From: Desulfoglaeba alkanexedens ALDC
GTDB taxonomy: Bacteria; Desulfobacterota; Syntrophobacteria; Syntrophobacterales; DSM-9756
Direction of reading: 5' to 3'
DNA length: 64,000 bases
Assembly: GCF_005377625.1 (NCBI RefSeq)
Contig: NZ_CP040098.1
Coordinates: 186,001-250,000 of the forward strand
The stretch's first letter is position 1. Every line of letters begins with the position of its first letter. This document shows, in pieces, positions 34,075 to 42,606 of the stretch. Made by a program: the position numbers and the translations under genes. The notes below the pieces were generated by a model. It worked only from the letters and a program-made list of their open reading frames with translations, was not told the DNA's origin and did not search any database.

Positions 34075-36765
34075 TCAGCCTTCCGCCCGCTTCACTTCGA
34101 TCCGGACGGGACAAAGGTTTCCATCTTCGGTCAGCAGCTGTACCGGAAGATCGGCAAAGTGGAGAGACGCCCCCACGGAGCCCCGTGCCATCCGCTTGTC
34201 GATTCCCACCGGACCTTCCAGCGATTCCGCCGCCGCGTGCACAACAACCCGGTCCCCTTCCTGGAGTCCCAACTCGCGGGCGTCTTCCGGGTGGAAGAGG
34301 AACCGGCCTTCCGCCTCAAGTTCCGTCGCTCCCAGCCCGTACCGAGTGAGCGTCCCGGACTGGAAGAGCGATTTTCCGAGAAAAAGCAGGAAAGGCCTGT
34401 CTTCCGAAGGCCTTACGTGCGGCGGCAGATCCGGCGCGGCCATCTCCAAGGTGGGATCCAACTTCCGTTTCCAGGTGGTGGAGCCGTACTTGGCCCGGTG
34501 GAGCTGGTTCCAGAGAAATCCTTCCCGGGGCATTTCTTTCAGCGGGTACTGTTCGTAGTGTGGAAACAGCCGCTGGATTTCTTCGAGGATCTCTTCCGGC
34601 CCGCCGTAGGCCATGGGCGTCCCCAGCCGCGCGCCGATTTCCTGGAGGATCTCCCAGTCCGCCCGCGGCCCTTCCACGAAGGCCCGCCCCAGCTGGCGCT
34701 GCACCCTGAATTCCGTGTTCGTGACAGTCCCGCCGGTCTCCACGGAGGTGAGCGCCGGAAACACGCAGTCCGCCATGGCCGCCGTTTCATTCAAGAACAC
34801 TTCCTGGCACACCAGGAGATCCAGGTTTTCGAGTGCCTTTTGGGTACGGCGGCGATTGGGGAGGGTGGCGAGAAGATTGGTCCCCATAACCAGGAGCGCG
34901 CGCAGGCTCCGTCCGCTTTCCCCCGCGGCGGCGCCGATCATTTCCATGAGGGTCAGGCCCGGCCCGGCGGGCGGCCGCTTGCCCCACACTTCCGCCACGG
35001 CGTCCGCTTTATCGAAAGGTCGATAGCCCGGAAGCCAGTACGGCGAAACGCCCATGTCGGAACACCCCTGGTGATTAGCCTTTTCCGACACCAAGTGCAC
35101 CTTTAGTTTCCGGCCCAGGAAGAGCAGAAGATCCGCCACGTAGCAGCCCGTTTCGTAGCCTTCCCGAAGCCCCGCCAGGTCGCAGCCTATGATGAGCGAC
35201 GGCCGTTCGGCTTCCTTGAGCGCATGCGCCACAACGCTCAATTCGTCTCGGCTCATGCCCGTGTGGGCTTCCACTTCCGCCCAGCTCAGCCGCGCGAGCC
35301 CCGCCTCCAGGTTTCGGCCTCCAAGAAATTCCCCGTATTCGTGCGTCGAGAGCCCGCCTTCTTCGAAAAGTACCTTGAGCAGGCCAACCACCACCAGGCC
35401 GTAACTCCCGGGCCGGCAGTAGCCGTTCCATTGCGCCGCAGACCGCATCCGGGTCCCTCGGGAACTCACGATCACCAGGTTCTTGAGAGTCCTGTGCTTC
35501 TGCGCCTGGTTGATGTGCCAGGCGTAGGGCGGCATTTCCTTCTTCACGTCCGCCCCCAGGACCACCACGGTGTCCGCACGCCTGAGGTCCTCGTAAGAGC
35601 CCACCGCCAGTTGAAACCCGCTCACTTCACGGATTCGCCCCGGTTCCGGACCTCCGGCCTCGGTTCTTTGCACCCGCGGCCGCCCCATCACCTCCACGAA
35701 CGCCCTTAGGATCTTCTGGTGATCGAGAGACGGCGTGGCGTCCACGTTGGGCGATTCCACTACGAGCCGCATGAACTTCTGAAAAACATAGTTCGACTCG
35801 TTGGTGGCCCGCGGCGACCCTACACCTCCGATGGCCTCCGGTCCGTGCTTTTCCCGGATCTCCCGCAGCCTCCCGGCCACGAAGTCGAAGGCTTCCTCCC
35901 AGCTCACCGGCTGCAGGCTGCCGTCTTTTCTGAGCATGGGCCGGGTGAGCCGTTCTGGATGTTCCAGGATGTTCAGGCTGAAGCGCCCCCGGCTGCAGAT
36001 GATCCCGCCGTTGACCGGTTCGTCGAAAGACGAAGTCACCCGCTTCAGCTTCCCGTGCTTGGTGTTCAGAAAGAGGTGGCAGCCACCGCCGCAGTAGGGG
36101 CATACGGCGGGTTCTTTTTCCAGCTCCCACGCGCGGGCGCTGTACTTGAACGTCTTGTCAACGATGGCTCCCACCGGGCATACCGCGATGCACGAACCGC
36201 AGAACTCGCAGTCCATCACCGGCCCCCCCGCGGTCACAGTCGTGCGGTAGCCGCGGTTGTCGAAGTAGAGGGCCGCCGCGCCCACCCAATCCCGGCACAC
36301 CCGAACGCAGCGCTCGCAGTTCACGCAGCGGTCCGGATACCGCTCGATGAGCGGCGACAAGTTGTCGTACTTGGGGACGAGTTTCACCGCCTGGTAAGGC
36401 TGTTCGCTGATCTTGAGCTCCCGGACCATGTTCTGCAGTTCGCACTCCCCGCCCTTGTCGCAGATGGGGCAGTCCAGCGGATGGTTGATCAGCAGAAGCT
36501 GAAGCACTTCCCGGCGGTAGCGATCAAGCCGCTCCGAACGGGTGGTCACCTCCATATTGTCGGCCACCGGCGTAGTGCAGGAAGGCACAGGCCGGGGCGG
36601 ACCCGGCTTCACTTCCACCACACAGAGCCGGCAGCTCCCGATGGGACTCAACGCCTTGTGGTAGCACAACCTCGGGATGTAGATCCCGTTGGCGTCAGCC
36701 GCCTGCAGAATGGTCATGCCGGGCTCGGCATGGATCTCCTTGCCGTCGATCTTGAGATAAATCAT
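34075..36765 (-). CDS. nuoG: NADH-quinone oxidoreductase subunit G
   Basis: Peripheral-arm subunit of 896 residues. In order it has a [2Fe-2S] ferredoxin domain (Cys34, 45, 48, 63), the His/Cys 4Fe-4S motif in HPLDCPICDKGGECEL, two 4Fe-4S motifs (CVNCERCVRVC, CEFCGSCIAVC) and a molybdopterin-oxidoreductase-like domain. That last domain opens with CPYCGGGCHLFL, an extra cluster site (N7-type) that only some bacterial NuoG proteins keep. It lies between nuoD and nuoH, as in operons where E and F have moved. ATG 36765 follows nuoD by two bases. Confidence 0.95.
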   Translation of the reverse strand: MIYLKIDGKEIHAEPGMTILQAADANGIYIPRLCYHKALSPIGSCRLCVVEVKPGPPRPVPSCTTPVADNMEVTTRSERLDRYRREVLQLLLINHPLDCPICDKGGECELQNMVRELKISEQPYQAVKLVPKYDNLSPLIERYPDRCVNCERCVRVCRDWVGAAALYFDNRGYRTTVTAGGPVMDCEFCGSCIAVCPVGAIVDKTFKYSARAWELEKEPAVCPYCGGGCHLFLNTKHGKLKRVTSSFDEPVNGGIICSRGRFSLNILEHPERLTRPMLRKDGSLQPVSWEEAFDFVAGRLREIREKHGPEAIGGVGSPRATNESNYVFQKFMRLVVESPNVDATPSLDHQKILRAFVEVMGRPRVQRTEAGGPEPGRIREVSGFQLAVGSYEDLRRADTVVVLGADVKKEMPPYAWHINQAQKHRTLKNLVIVSSRGTRMRSAAQWNGYCRPGSYGLVVVGLLKVLFEEGGLSTHEYGEFLGGRNLEAGLARLSWAEVEAHTGMSRDELSVVAHALKEAERPSLIIGCDLAGLREGYETGCYVADLLLFLGRKLKVHLVSEKANHQGCSDMGVSPYWLPGYRPFDKADAVAEVWGKRPPAGPGLTLMEMIGAAAGESGRSLRALLVMGTNLLATLPNRRRTQKALENLDLLVCQEVFLNETAAMADCVFPALTSVETGGTVTNTEFRVQRQLGRAFVEGPRADWEILQEIGARLGTPMAYGGPEEILEEIQRLFPHYEQYPLKEMPREGFLWNQLHRAKYGSTTWKRKLDPTLEMAAPDLPPHVRPSEDRPFLLFLGKSLFQSGTLTRYGLGATELEAEGRFLFHPEDARELGLQEGDRVVVHAAAESLEGPVGIDKRMARGSVGASLHFADLPVQLLTEDGNLCPVRIEVKRAEG

Positions 36766-36767
36766 CG

Positions 36768-37988
36768 CTAACGATCCACGTCCGCCAAAACGATGTCGAT
36801 GGTTCCGATGAGGGCGATGAGGTCCGCGAGGAGTCTGCCTTCAGCCAGCTTGCTCAAGACCTGGAGGTTCGCGAAAGAGGGCGCCCGGATCTTCACGCGG
36901 AACGGTTTGGGCGACCCGTCGCTCACGATGAAAAACCCCAGCTCTCCCTTGGGGGCTTCCGTGTGGTGAAACACCTCCCCCGCCGGCGGCTTCACTCCTT
37001 CTTCCACCAGGAGAAAATGCTGAATGAGCGATTCGATGCGGGTGAGCACCGCTTCCTTGGGAGGGAAAGCCACCGTGGGATCGTCCACGCAGATGTCGCC
37101 GCCCGGAAGGCGGTCCACAGCCTGCCGGATGATCTTCGCACTCTGGCGCATTTCTTCCAGCCGCACCAGGTAGCGGTCGTAGGTGTCGCCGTTTTCGCCC
37201 GTAGGGATGTCGAAATCGTACGTTTCGTAGCCGCAGTACGGGTCGGCCCGGCGAATGTCCCAGGCGAGCCCCGAACCTCGGGCCATGGGGCCGCTCAATC
37301 CGTAGTCCAACACTTCGTCGATGGTGAGCACCCCCACGCCGCGGGTGCGCTGGAGCCAGATGGGGTTCTTGGTCAGCAGTGTTTCGTAGTCCTTCATCTT
37401 TTCGGGAAACGACAGGACGAACTCTCGGACCGCCGAATCCCAGCCGTCCGGGATGTCTCGGGCGACGCCGCCGATTCGGAAATAGCAGGGGAAAAGCCGC
37501 CCGCCGGCCACCGCCTCGAAAAAATCCATGATCTGTTCGCGTTCGCGGAGGGCATAAAAGAGCGGCGTCATGGCGCCCAGGTCGTGGGCGTGGGTGCCCA
37601 GCCAGAACAGGTGGCTGGAAATCCGTGTGAGTTCCGCCATGATCACCCGGAGCGCCTGGGCGCGCGGCGGGGCGTCGACTCCCAGGAGTCGTTCCACCGC
37701 CAGCACGAACCCCAGGTTATTGGCCGATCCCGCCAGGTAGTCGATGCGGTCGGTGAGCGGCAGGCACTGGTGGTAGGTTTTGGACTCCATGAGCTTTTCG
37801 ATCCCCCGGTGGAGATAGCCGATGTCGGGGGTGCAGCGGACGATGACCTCCCCTTCCAGTTCCACCACCACACGCAGCACCCCATGGGTGCTCGGATGCT
37901 GGGGCCCTATGTTCAGGATCAACCGTTCTTCGCCGATGGGCTCCGATGCTTCGTTCTCGATTTCCGGCGAACCGTTCGCAGCCATCAT
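36768..37988 (-). CDS. nuoD: NADH-quinone oxidoreductase subunit D
   Basis: 49-kDa-type quinone-binding subunit, 406 residues. Signatures: LNIGPQHPSTHGVLRVVVELEGE (quinone-site His/Tyr region), YLHRGIEKLMESKTYHQCLPLTDRIDYL and DPYCGYETYDFDIPTGENGDTYDR. It is separate from nuoC here, unlike the fused CD of enterobacteria. ATG 37988 overlaps the nuoC stop by four bases. Confidence 0.96.
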   Translation of the reverse strand: MMAANGSPEIENEASEPIGEERLILNIGPQHPSTHGVLRVVVELEGEVIVRCTPDIGYLHRGIEKLMESKTYHQCLPLTDRIDYLAGSANNLGFVLAVERLLGVDAPPRAQALRVIMAELTRISSHLFWLGTHAHDLGAMTPLFYALREREQIMDFFEAVAGGRLFPCYFRIGGVARDIPDGWDSAVREFVLSFPEKMKDYETLLTKNPIWLQRTRGVGVLTIDEVLDYGLSGPMARGSGLAWDIRRADPYCGYETYDFDIPTGENGDTYDRYLVRLEEMRQSAKIIRQAVDRLPGGDICVDDPTVAFPPKEAVLTRIESLIQHFLLVEEGVKPPAGEVFHHTEAPKGELGFFIVSDGSPKPFRVKIRAPSFANLQVLSKLAEGRLLADLIALIGTIDIVLADVDR

Positions 37989-38449
37989 GGTCCTTCCACG
38001 GGATAGTCTTTACGTAGCGGATGCCCGTCCCAATCCAGGGGGAGCAGTATTCGCGTCAGGTTGGGGTGCCCCTCGAACACGATCCCGAACAGGTCGAAAC
38101 ATTCCCGTTCGTGCCAATTGGCGGTGGCCCAGATACTCGAAACCGACGGAACCGCGGGCGGGTTCCCTTCCGGAGTTGTCTTCAGGCGAAGCAACCGGTT
38201 TCCGTCATGGGCCCACAGGTGATAGACCACTCGAAAACGAGGCGTTGCCGGATGGAAATCCAGGGCCGTCACATCGATCAGGTAGCGAAAACCGAACCGC
38301 GTCTTCAACGTCTCCATCACCGGAAGGAGAGCCGACCGCTCCACCATCAGGCTGTCCTGGCTCCGGTGGCATTCCCACCCGAGCACCGACCCTTCCGGCA
38401 GTGCTTCGATCAAGCGCTCGATCTGTGTGCCGCGTTCTTCCGTGCTCAT
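37985..38449 (-). CDS. nuoC: NADH-quinone oxidoreductase subunit C
   Basis: 30-kDa-type subunit of 154 residues. The family signature ERECFDLFGIVFEGHPNLTRILLPLDWDGHPLRKDYP is intact at the C-terminus. The start touches the nuoB stop (TGATG), so translation is coupled. Confidence 0.95.
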   Translation of the reverse strand: MSTEERGTQIERLIEALPEGSVLGWECHRSQDSLMVERSALLPVMETLKTRFGFRYLIDVTALDFHPATPRFRVVYHLWAHDGNRLLRLKTTPEGNPPAVPSVSSIWATANWHERECFDLFGIVFEGHPNLTRILLPLDWDGHPLRKDYPVEGP

Positions 38450-38982
38450 CAGCCCTTCATTCCTTCAGCGTTTCCGGGAGGGTCAGGAAACTCGATGTGT
38501 CCGTATTTCCGGGTCAGGAACGGGTCCTTTTTGATCTTTTCATGCAGCTTGAGTATCCCGTAGAGCAGGGCTTCCGGCCGCGGCGGACAACCCGGGATGT
38601 AGACGTCCACGGGAAGATAGCGGTCGATCCCCTGCACCACGGCGTAGGTCCGAAAGATCCCCCCCGAAGACGCGCACGCCCCCATGGCGATCACCCACTT
38701 GGGCTCCGGCATCTGCTCGTAGATACGCACTACCGCCGGAACCATTTTCCGGGTCACCGTCCCCGCCACGATCATCAGGTCCGCCTGGCGCGGCGAAGCC
38801 CGAAACGCTTCCATGCCGAACCGCGCGATGTCGAAACGGTTGGCCGCCGTGCAGATCATTTCAATGGCACAGCACGCCAGACCGAAGGTGGCCGGCCAGA
38901 CCGACGATTTTCTCGCCCAGTTTACAAATTTTTCCAGCGTGGCGGTCATCACCTGGTTCTTGATCTGCTCCTCTAGTCCCAT
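38449..38982 (-). CDS. nuoB: NADH-quinone oxidoreductase subunit B
   Basis: Holds cluster N2, the last electron carrier before quinone; 177 residues. The tandem Cys pair in [10 protein letters not shown], the Cys in [10 protein letters not shown] and the Cys in IPGCPPRPE supply the ligands. The start overlaps the end of nuoA by ten bases. Confidence 0.96.
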   Translation of the reverse strand: MGLEEQIKNQVMTATLEKFVNWARKSSVWPATFGLACCAIEMICTAANRFDIARFGMEAFRASPRQADLMIVAGTVTRKMVPAVVRIYEQMPEPKWVIAMGACASSGGIFRTYAVVQGIDRYLPVDVYIPGCPPRPEALLYGILKLHEKIKKDPFLTRKYGHIEFPDPPGNAEGMKG

Positions 38983-39329
38983 TCCAGAGCGCCCTTTCGG
39001 TAAAGATAGACCAGCCCGATCACGAGAATCACCGCGAAGAGAAACATCTCCACAAAGCCGAACCAGCCAAGGTCTCGGAACACCACGGCCCAGGGATACA
39101 AAAAGACCGTTTCAATGTCGAAAATGATGAAAATCATGGCAACCACGTAGAACCGGATGGGATAGTGCACCGCCATGGTTCCCTGCGGGTCCACGCCACA
39201 CTCGTAGGGAAGCATCTTTTCCGGCGTGCTCCGCCGCCTCCCGAGCTGCGATGAAAGGAGAAGAATGACGCTCACCAGGACGATGGTCGCCCCCATGTAG
39301 ACCAGTGCGGGAACGTAATAAACCGTCAT
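38973..39329 (-). CDS. nuoA: NADH-quinone oxidoreductase subunit A
   Basis: Three-helix membrane subunit of 118 residues. The loop [39 protein letters not shown] is diagnostic. ATG 39329 overlaps the nuoEF stop (ATGA); the frame extends further upstream but only through nuoF coding sequence. Confidence 0.95.
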   Translation of the reverse strand: MTVYYVPALVYMGATIVLVSVILLLSSQLGRRRSTPEKMLPYECGVDPQGTMAVHYPIRFYVVAMIFIIFDIETVFLYPWAVVFRDLGWFGFVEMFLFAVILVIGLVYLYRKGALEWD

Positions 39330-41191
39330 GGATGTTTCCTCGATTCGGGCCGGCACACACCCAGCGGGCATTTCCGGTCCGTAATGTGAGCCAGGTATTC
39401 GTCTCGCAGCCGTTCGATGGTCGTCCGCACGAAGAAGATGGGGCTCATACCCAGCGCGCAATTGGCGGTGGCCGACATGGTGTGGGCCACCTCGATCATG
39501 AGGTCCAGGTCGCTTTCGCGGCCGTCGCCCAGCGCGATCCGCGTAATGGTATCGTAGAGCACCCGGGTGCCGCGCCGACAGGGTGCACAGAACCCGCAGG
39601 ACTCATGCTGGAAGAAGTAGAGGATGTTCCGGACCACGTCCACCACGCAGGTCTTTTCGTTCATGACCAGCATGGTTCCCGACCCCAGCGCTCCCCCCTT
39701 CTTCTGCATGGACGCATAGTCCATGACCGTGTCCAGGTGTTCGGCCGTAAAAAACCCGAAGGATGCTCCGCCGGTCTGGCACATCTTGAAGGGGACGCCG
39801 TCGCGCATGCCTCCGCCGTAGCGCTCGATGAGCTCACGGAGGGTCAGCCCGAGCGGCGCCTCAACGATCTGTGGGTGGTTCACGTGGCCGCAGATCTGGT
39901 AGAGCTTCACGCCGGGGGAATCCTCCGTTCCGAACGACCGGTACCATGCGGGGCCGCGAACGATGATAGCCGGAATGTTGGCCAGCGTTTCCACGTTGTT
40001 GACGACCGTGGGGTTCTGCCACAGCCCGCGGACCCCGGGAAAGGGCGGCTTGACCCGGGGATTTCCACGAAGGCCTTCGATGGATTCGATGAGCGCCGTT
40101 TCTTCGCCACAGACGTACGCTCCGGCCCCGGCCCGCACCTCGATGTCGAAGTCGAAACCGCTGCCCAGGATGTTTTTCCCCAGAAATCCCTTTTCGCGGG
40201 CCGCTTCCACCGCCTTTTGAAGCCGGTGCATGGAAAGCGCGTACTCACCCCGCACGTAGATGTAGCCGGTGCAGGCCCCTACCGCATAGCCGGCGATGAT
40301 GAGCCCTTCGATGAGCCGGTGCGGGTTCCCTTCCATAATGTAGCGGTCTTTGAACGTGCCCGGTTCGCCTTCGTCGGCGTTACAAATCACGTATTTTTCG
40401 CGGGCCTTTAGGGGCAGCGTAAACGACCACTTGAGGCCCGTGGGAAAACCCGCTCCGCCTCGGCCGCGGAGCCCCGATTCCTTAACTTCCTCCACGACGG
40501 TTTCCGGCGTCATGGCGGTGAGCGCCTTCTTGAGGGCTTCGTAGCCGCCGATCCGCAGGTAATCGTCGATGCTTTCGGGATCGATCTCTCCCACCCCGTG
40601 AAGCAGCACCAGTTCCCTGTGAACATCCAGGTCCCTGCTCACACGGCCCCCGGAACCGGAAAGCTTTCGAAAATCCACCGTCTGTCCTTTCCGGTACCGG
40701 TCGATCACCTGAACGATCTTGTCGCGGGTCAGATTTCCGAAGACCACTTCATTGATCTGCATGGCGGGAGCCACTTCACACACCCCGAGGCACGACGAGC
40801 GCTCCAAGGTGAACAGCCCGTCCGGGGTGGTCTCCCCTTCCTCGATTCCCAGGACGTCCACGAGCACGTCAAAGACCGTTTCAGCGCCCAGCACGTGGCA
40901 GGTGGGCGACTCGCACACGCGCACGATGAACCGGCCCCGGGGCTTGAGGGAAAACATGGTGTAGAAGGTGGCGATGCCGTAGAGGTAACTCAGGTGGACG
41001 TCGTAGGCGTCGGCGATGAGGGCCAGCACGTTGGCCGGAAGCCAATTGCCGCAGACCGCCTGGGCTTCGGTGAGGAGCGGGAGGAGCGTTCCCTTGCGCC
41101 CGCGGTACTTCTCGATGACCTGCTGAAGGCTTCGGTTCTCCTGGTCGCTCAAAGCTTTCGTCTGGTTTTCGAACAGAGCTGGTCGTCGCAT
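39326..41191 (-). CDS. nuoEF: Fused NADH-quinone oxidoreductase subunits E and F
   Basis: One 621-residue frame joins both electron-input subunits. Residues 1-165 are NuoE, with [2Fe-2S] ligands Cys93, Cys98, Cys134 and Cys138 (RVCESPTCHVLGA, SSCLGVCEVAP). After a short linker the NuoF part has GLRGRGGAGFPTGLKWS (FMN/NADH loop), GAGAYVCGEETALIESIEG and the N3 cluster motif ESCGFCAPCRRGT plus a distal Cys. A normal NuoE (~160) plus NuoF (~430) accounts for the whole length. ATG 41191 is chosen because a strong promoter lies at 41276-41303, inside the longer frame that reaches 41287. It is the first gene of the operon, ahead of nuoA, which is not the usual order. Confidence 0.95.
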   Translation of the reverse strand: MRRPALFENQTKALSDQENRSLQQVIEKYRGRKGTLLPLLTEAQAVCGNWLPANVLALIADAYDVHLSYLYGIATFYTMFSLKPRGRFIVRVCESPTCHVLGAETVFDVLVDVLGIEEGETTPDGLFTLERSSCLGVCEVAPAMQINEVVFGNLTRDKIVQVIDRYRKGQTVDFRKLSGSGGRVSRDLDVHRELVLLHGVGEIDPESIDDYLRIGGYEALKKALTAMTPETVVEEVKESGLRGRGGAGFPTGLKWSFTLPLKAREKYVICNADEGEPGTFKDRYIMEGNPHRLIEGLIIAGYAVGACTGYIYVRGEYALSMHRLQKAVEAAREKGFLGKNILGSGFDFDIEVRAGAGAYVCGEETALIESIEGLRGNPRVKPPFPGVRGLWQNPTVVNNVETLANIPAIIVRGPAWYRSFGTEDSPGVKLYQICGHVNHPQIVEAPLGLTLRELIERYGGGMRDGVPFKMCQTGGASFGFFTAEHLDTVMDYASMQKKGGALGSGTMLVMNEKTCVVDVVRNILYFFQHESCGFCAPCRRGTRVLYDTITRIALGDGRESDLDLMIEVAHTMSATANCALGMSPIFFVRTTIERLRDEYLAHITDRKCPLGVCRPESRKHP

Positions 41192-41275
41192 GATCCACTG
41201 TCCGCGGTCGCTACAGGTCAACGGAATTCGCAGAATCGGCTCCGAGAGGCGATCTCTTGTCCACAGTTCGGCGGG

Positions 41276-41303
41276 AGTATAGCTCACTTTCCGCCGCTGT
41301 CAA
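41276..41303 (-). promoter_or_regulatory. Sigma-70-type promoter of the nuo operon
   Basis: On the minus strand TTGACA (41303-41298), a 16-bp spacer and TATACT (41281-41276) give a near-consensus promoter. The predicted start near 41269 leaves a leader of about 78 bases before nuoEF. The intergenic stretch 41192-41544 holds this and a divergent promoter for the Nudix gene, and nothing else is seen. Confidence 0.75.
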
Positions 41304-41456
41304 TGAAAAGATTCACGAAGTCTGCTGTCTTCGTGGACATTTCTCTGAACTCCATTCATTGACGCACAGCGCAGAAAAGGCTTCACGGATCGCGCCGCGA
41401 TGGGGAGTGCGTTCCACGACTTCCGAGCCGCAACCCGGTTCCGGTCGCCGCCGTCC

Positions 41457-41485
41457 TTGATCTCACAGCGGAAACGTGCTTTATT
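41457..41485 (+). promoter_or_regulatory. Possible promoter of the Nudix-gre unit
   Basis: TTGATC at 41457-41462, a 17-bp spacer and TTTATT at 41480-41485, about 60 bp before the Nudix start and divergent from the nuo promoter. Confidence 0.4.
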
Positions 41486-41544
41486 CCCTTTGCCGTTCGA
41501 ACGTTTCGGCGGATCCCCGTTCCCGTGGAAGAGGCGCTCACTTT

Positions 41545-42099
41545 ATGGAAACGAAACTTCGCACCCTGGCCAGCATCCACGCCAACCACTTCAGTGCTCA
41601 CCTGGACGCCGTGCGCCTGCGCACCGGCAAGACCACGGAGCGCATCCGGATCGAACATCCCGAAGCCGCCGCCGTGCTCCCCTTTATCGACGCCGAAAGG
41701 ATCCTCATGGTGAGGCAATGGCGGTACGCGGTCGGGCGCGCGACCTTGGAAATTCCGGCGGGAAAGGTCGACCCCGAAGAAGGACTGGAAACGTGCGCTC
41801 ACCGGGAACTGCTGGAGGAGACGGGCTACCGGGCGTCGCGGCTGATTTCGCTCTTCCGCTACCACCCGGCCATCGGTTATTCGGACGAAGTGATCGAAAT
41901 TTTCGCGGCCTCCGGGCTGGACGCTCACCCCGGGACCCTGGACGTGGACGAAATCTCCCATGTCGAAACCGTCCCGCTCGCGCAGGCCATGGACTGGATT
42001 GTGGACGGCACCATTTCCGACGGAAAGACAGTTCTCGGAATTTTCCTTTTCAACGAACGGATGAAACGCGGAGAAATCCCGGCCTCGTTTTTCACATGA
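41545..42099 (+). CDS. Nudix hydrolase, ADP-ribose pyrophosphatase-like
   Basis: The 184-residue protein has a complete Nudix box, GKVDPEEGLETCAHRELLEE followed by TGY, giving the Mg2+-binding R-E-x2-E-E. The preceding VRQWRYAVGRATLEIPAGKV is typical of the ADP-ribose pyrophosphatase subgroup. It probably hydrolyses ADP-ribose to AMP and ribose-5-phosphate. ATG 41545 has GGAAGAGG ten bases upstream. The GreA-like gene follows after 12 bp, so the two are probably co-transcribed. Confidence 0.88.
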   Translation: METKLRTLASIHANHFSAHLDAVRLRTGKTTERIRIEHPEAAAVLPFIDAERILMVRQWRYAVGRATLEIPAGKVDPEEGLETCAHRELLEETGYRASRLISLFRYHPAIGYSDEVIEIFAASGLDAHPGTLDVDEISHVETVPLAQAMDWIVDGTISDGKTVLGIFLFNERMKRGEIPASFFT

Positions 42100-42111
42100 C
42101 GAGTCACGGCC

Positions 42112-42582
42112 ATGGAAAAGATCCCTATCACTCGAAACGGATTCGATCAGCTGGAAGCTCAGCTCACCCACCTCCGCCGCGTGGTTCGACCCCAGGTCCT
42201 CGAGGAACTCCAGGAAGCCCGTTCCTTCGGCGTAAAAATCGACAACCAGCAATATCTCACGGCCCGCGAACGCCACCTGCAGATCCTCCGGAAGATCCAG
42301 GACCTGGAAGAGAAGCTCGCCCACTGCGAAGTGGTGGTGGGGCGCAAGTTCTTCCGCAAGCAGGTGGGGTTCGGAACCTGGGCCGTGATCCAGAACCTCG
42401 ACACGGGGGAAACCAGTGGCTACCAACTGGTGGGGCCCTACGAATCCGACGTGGCCATGGGAAAACTCTCCGTGGAATCCCCCGTGGGCCGAGGCATCAT
42501 GGGCTGCTTCGAAGGCGACGAAGTGACAGTCGACACCCCTTCCGGCACCCGGATCTATCGCGTCCTGTCCATCCAGCTCTGA
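42112..42582 (+). CDS. GreA/GreB-family transcription factor with altered coiled-coil tip
   Basis: The 156-residue protein aligns with GreA end to end: an N-terminal coiled coil (MEKIPITRNGFDQLEAQLTHL ... RPQVLEELQEARS) and a C-terminal FKBP-like domain (YQLVGPYESDVAMGKLSVESPVGRGIMG). GreA makes stalled RNA polymerase cut its transcript using two acids at the coil tip, Asp41 and Glu44 in G-D-L-x-E-N. Here the tip reads GVKIDNQQY: position 41 is Val and position 44 is Asp. One Mg2+-binding acid is therefore missing and cleavage is probably weak or lost, as in Gfh-type anti-Gre proteins. A canonical greA is expected elsewhere in the genome. Confidence 0.85.
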   Translation: MEKIPITRNGFDQLEAQLTHLRRVVRPQVLEELQEARSFGVKIDNQQYLTARERHLQILRKIQDLEEKLAHCEVVVGRKFFRKQVGFGTWAVIQNLDTGETSGYQLVGPYESDVAMGKLSVESPVGRGIMGCFEGDEVTVDTPSGTRIYRVLSIQL

Positions 42583-42606
42583 TCCGACGTCCGGACGCCG
42601 AACGCA

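Noticed and set aside
41191-41287. Longer N-terminus for nuoEF starting at 41287
   Set aside because: A near-consensus promoter (TTGACA-16-TATACT) lies at 41276-41303, so transcripts would begin inside this extension; the added residues show no NuoE similarity.
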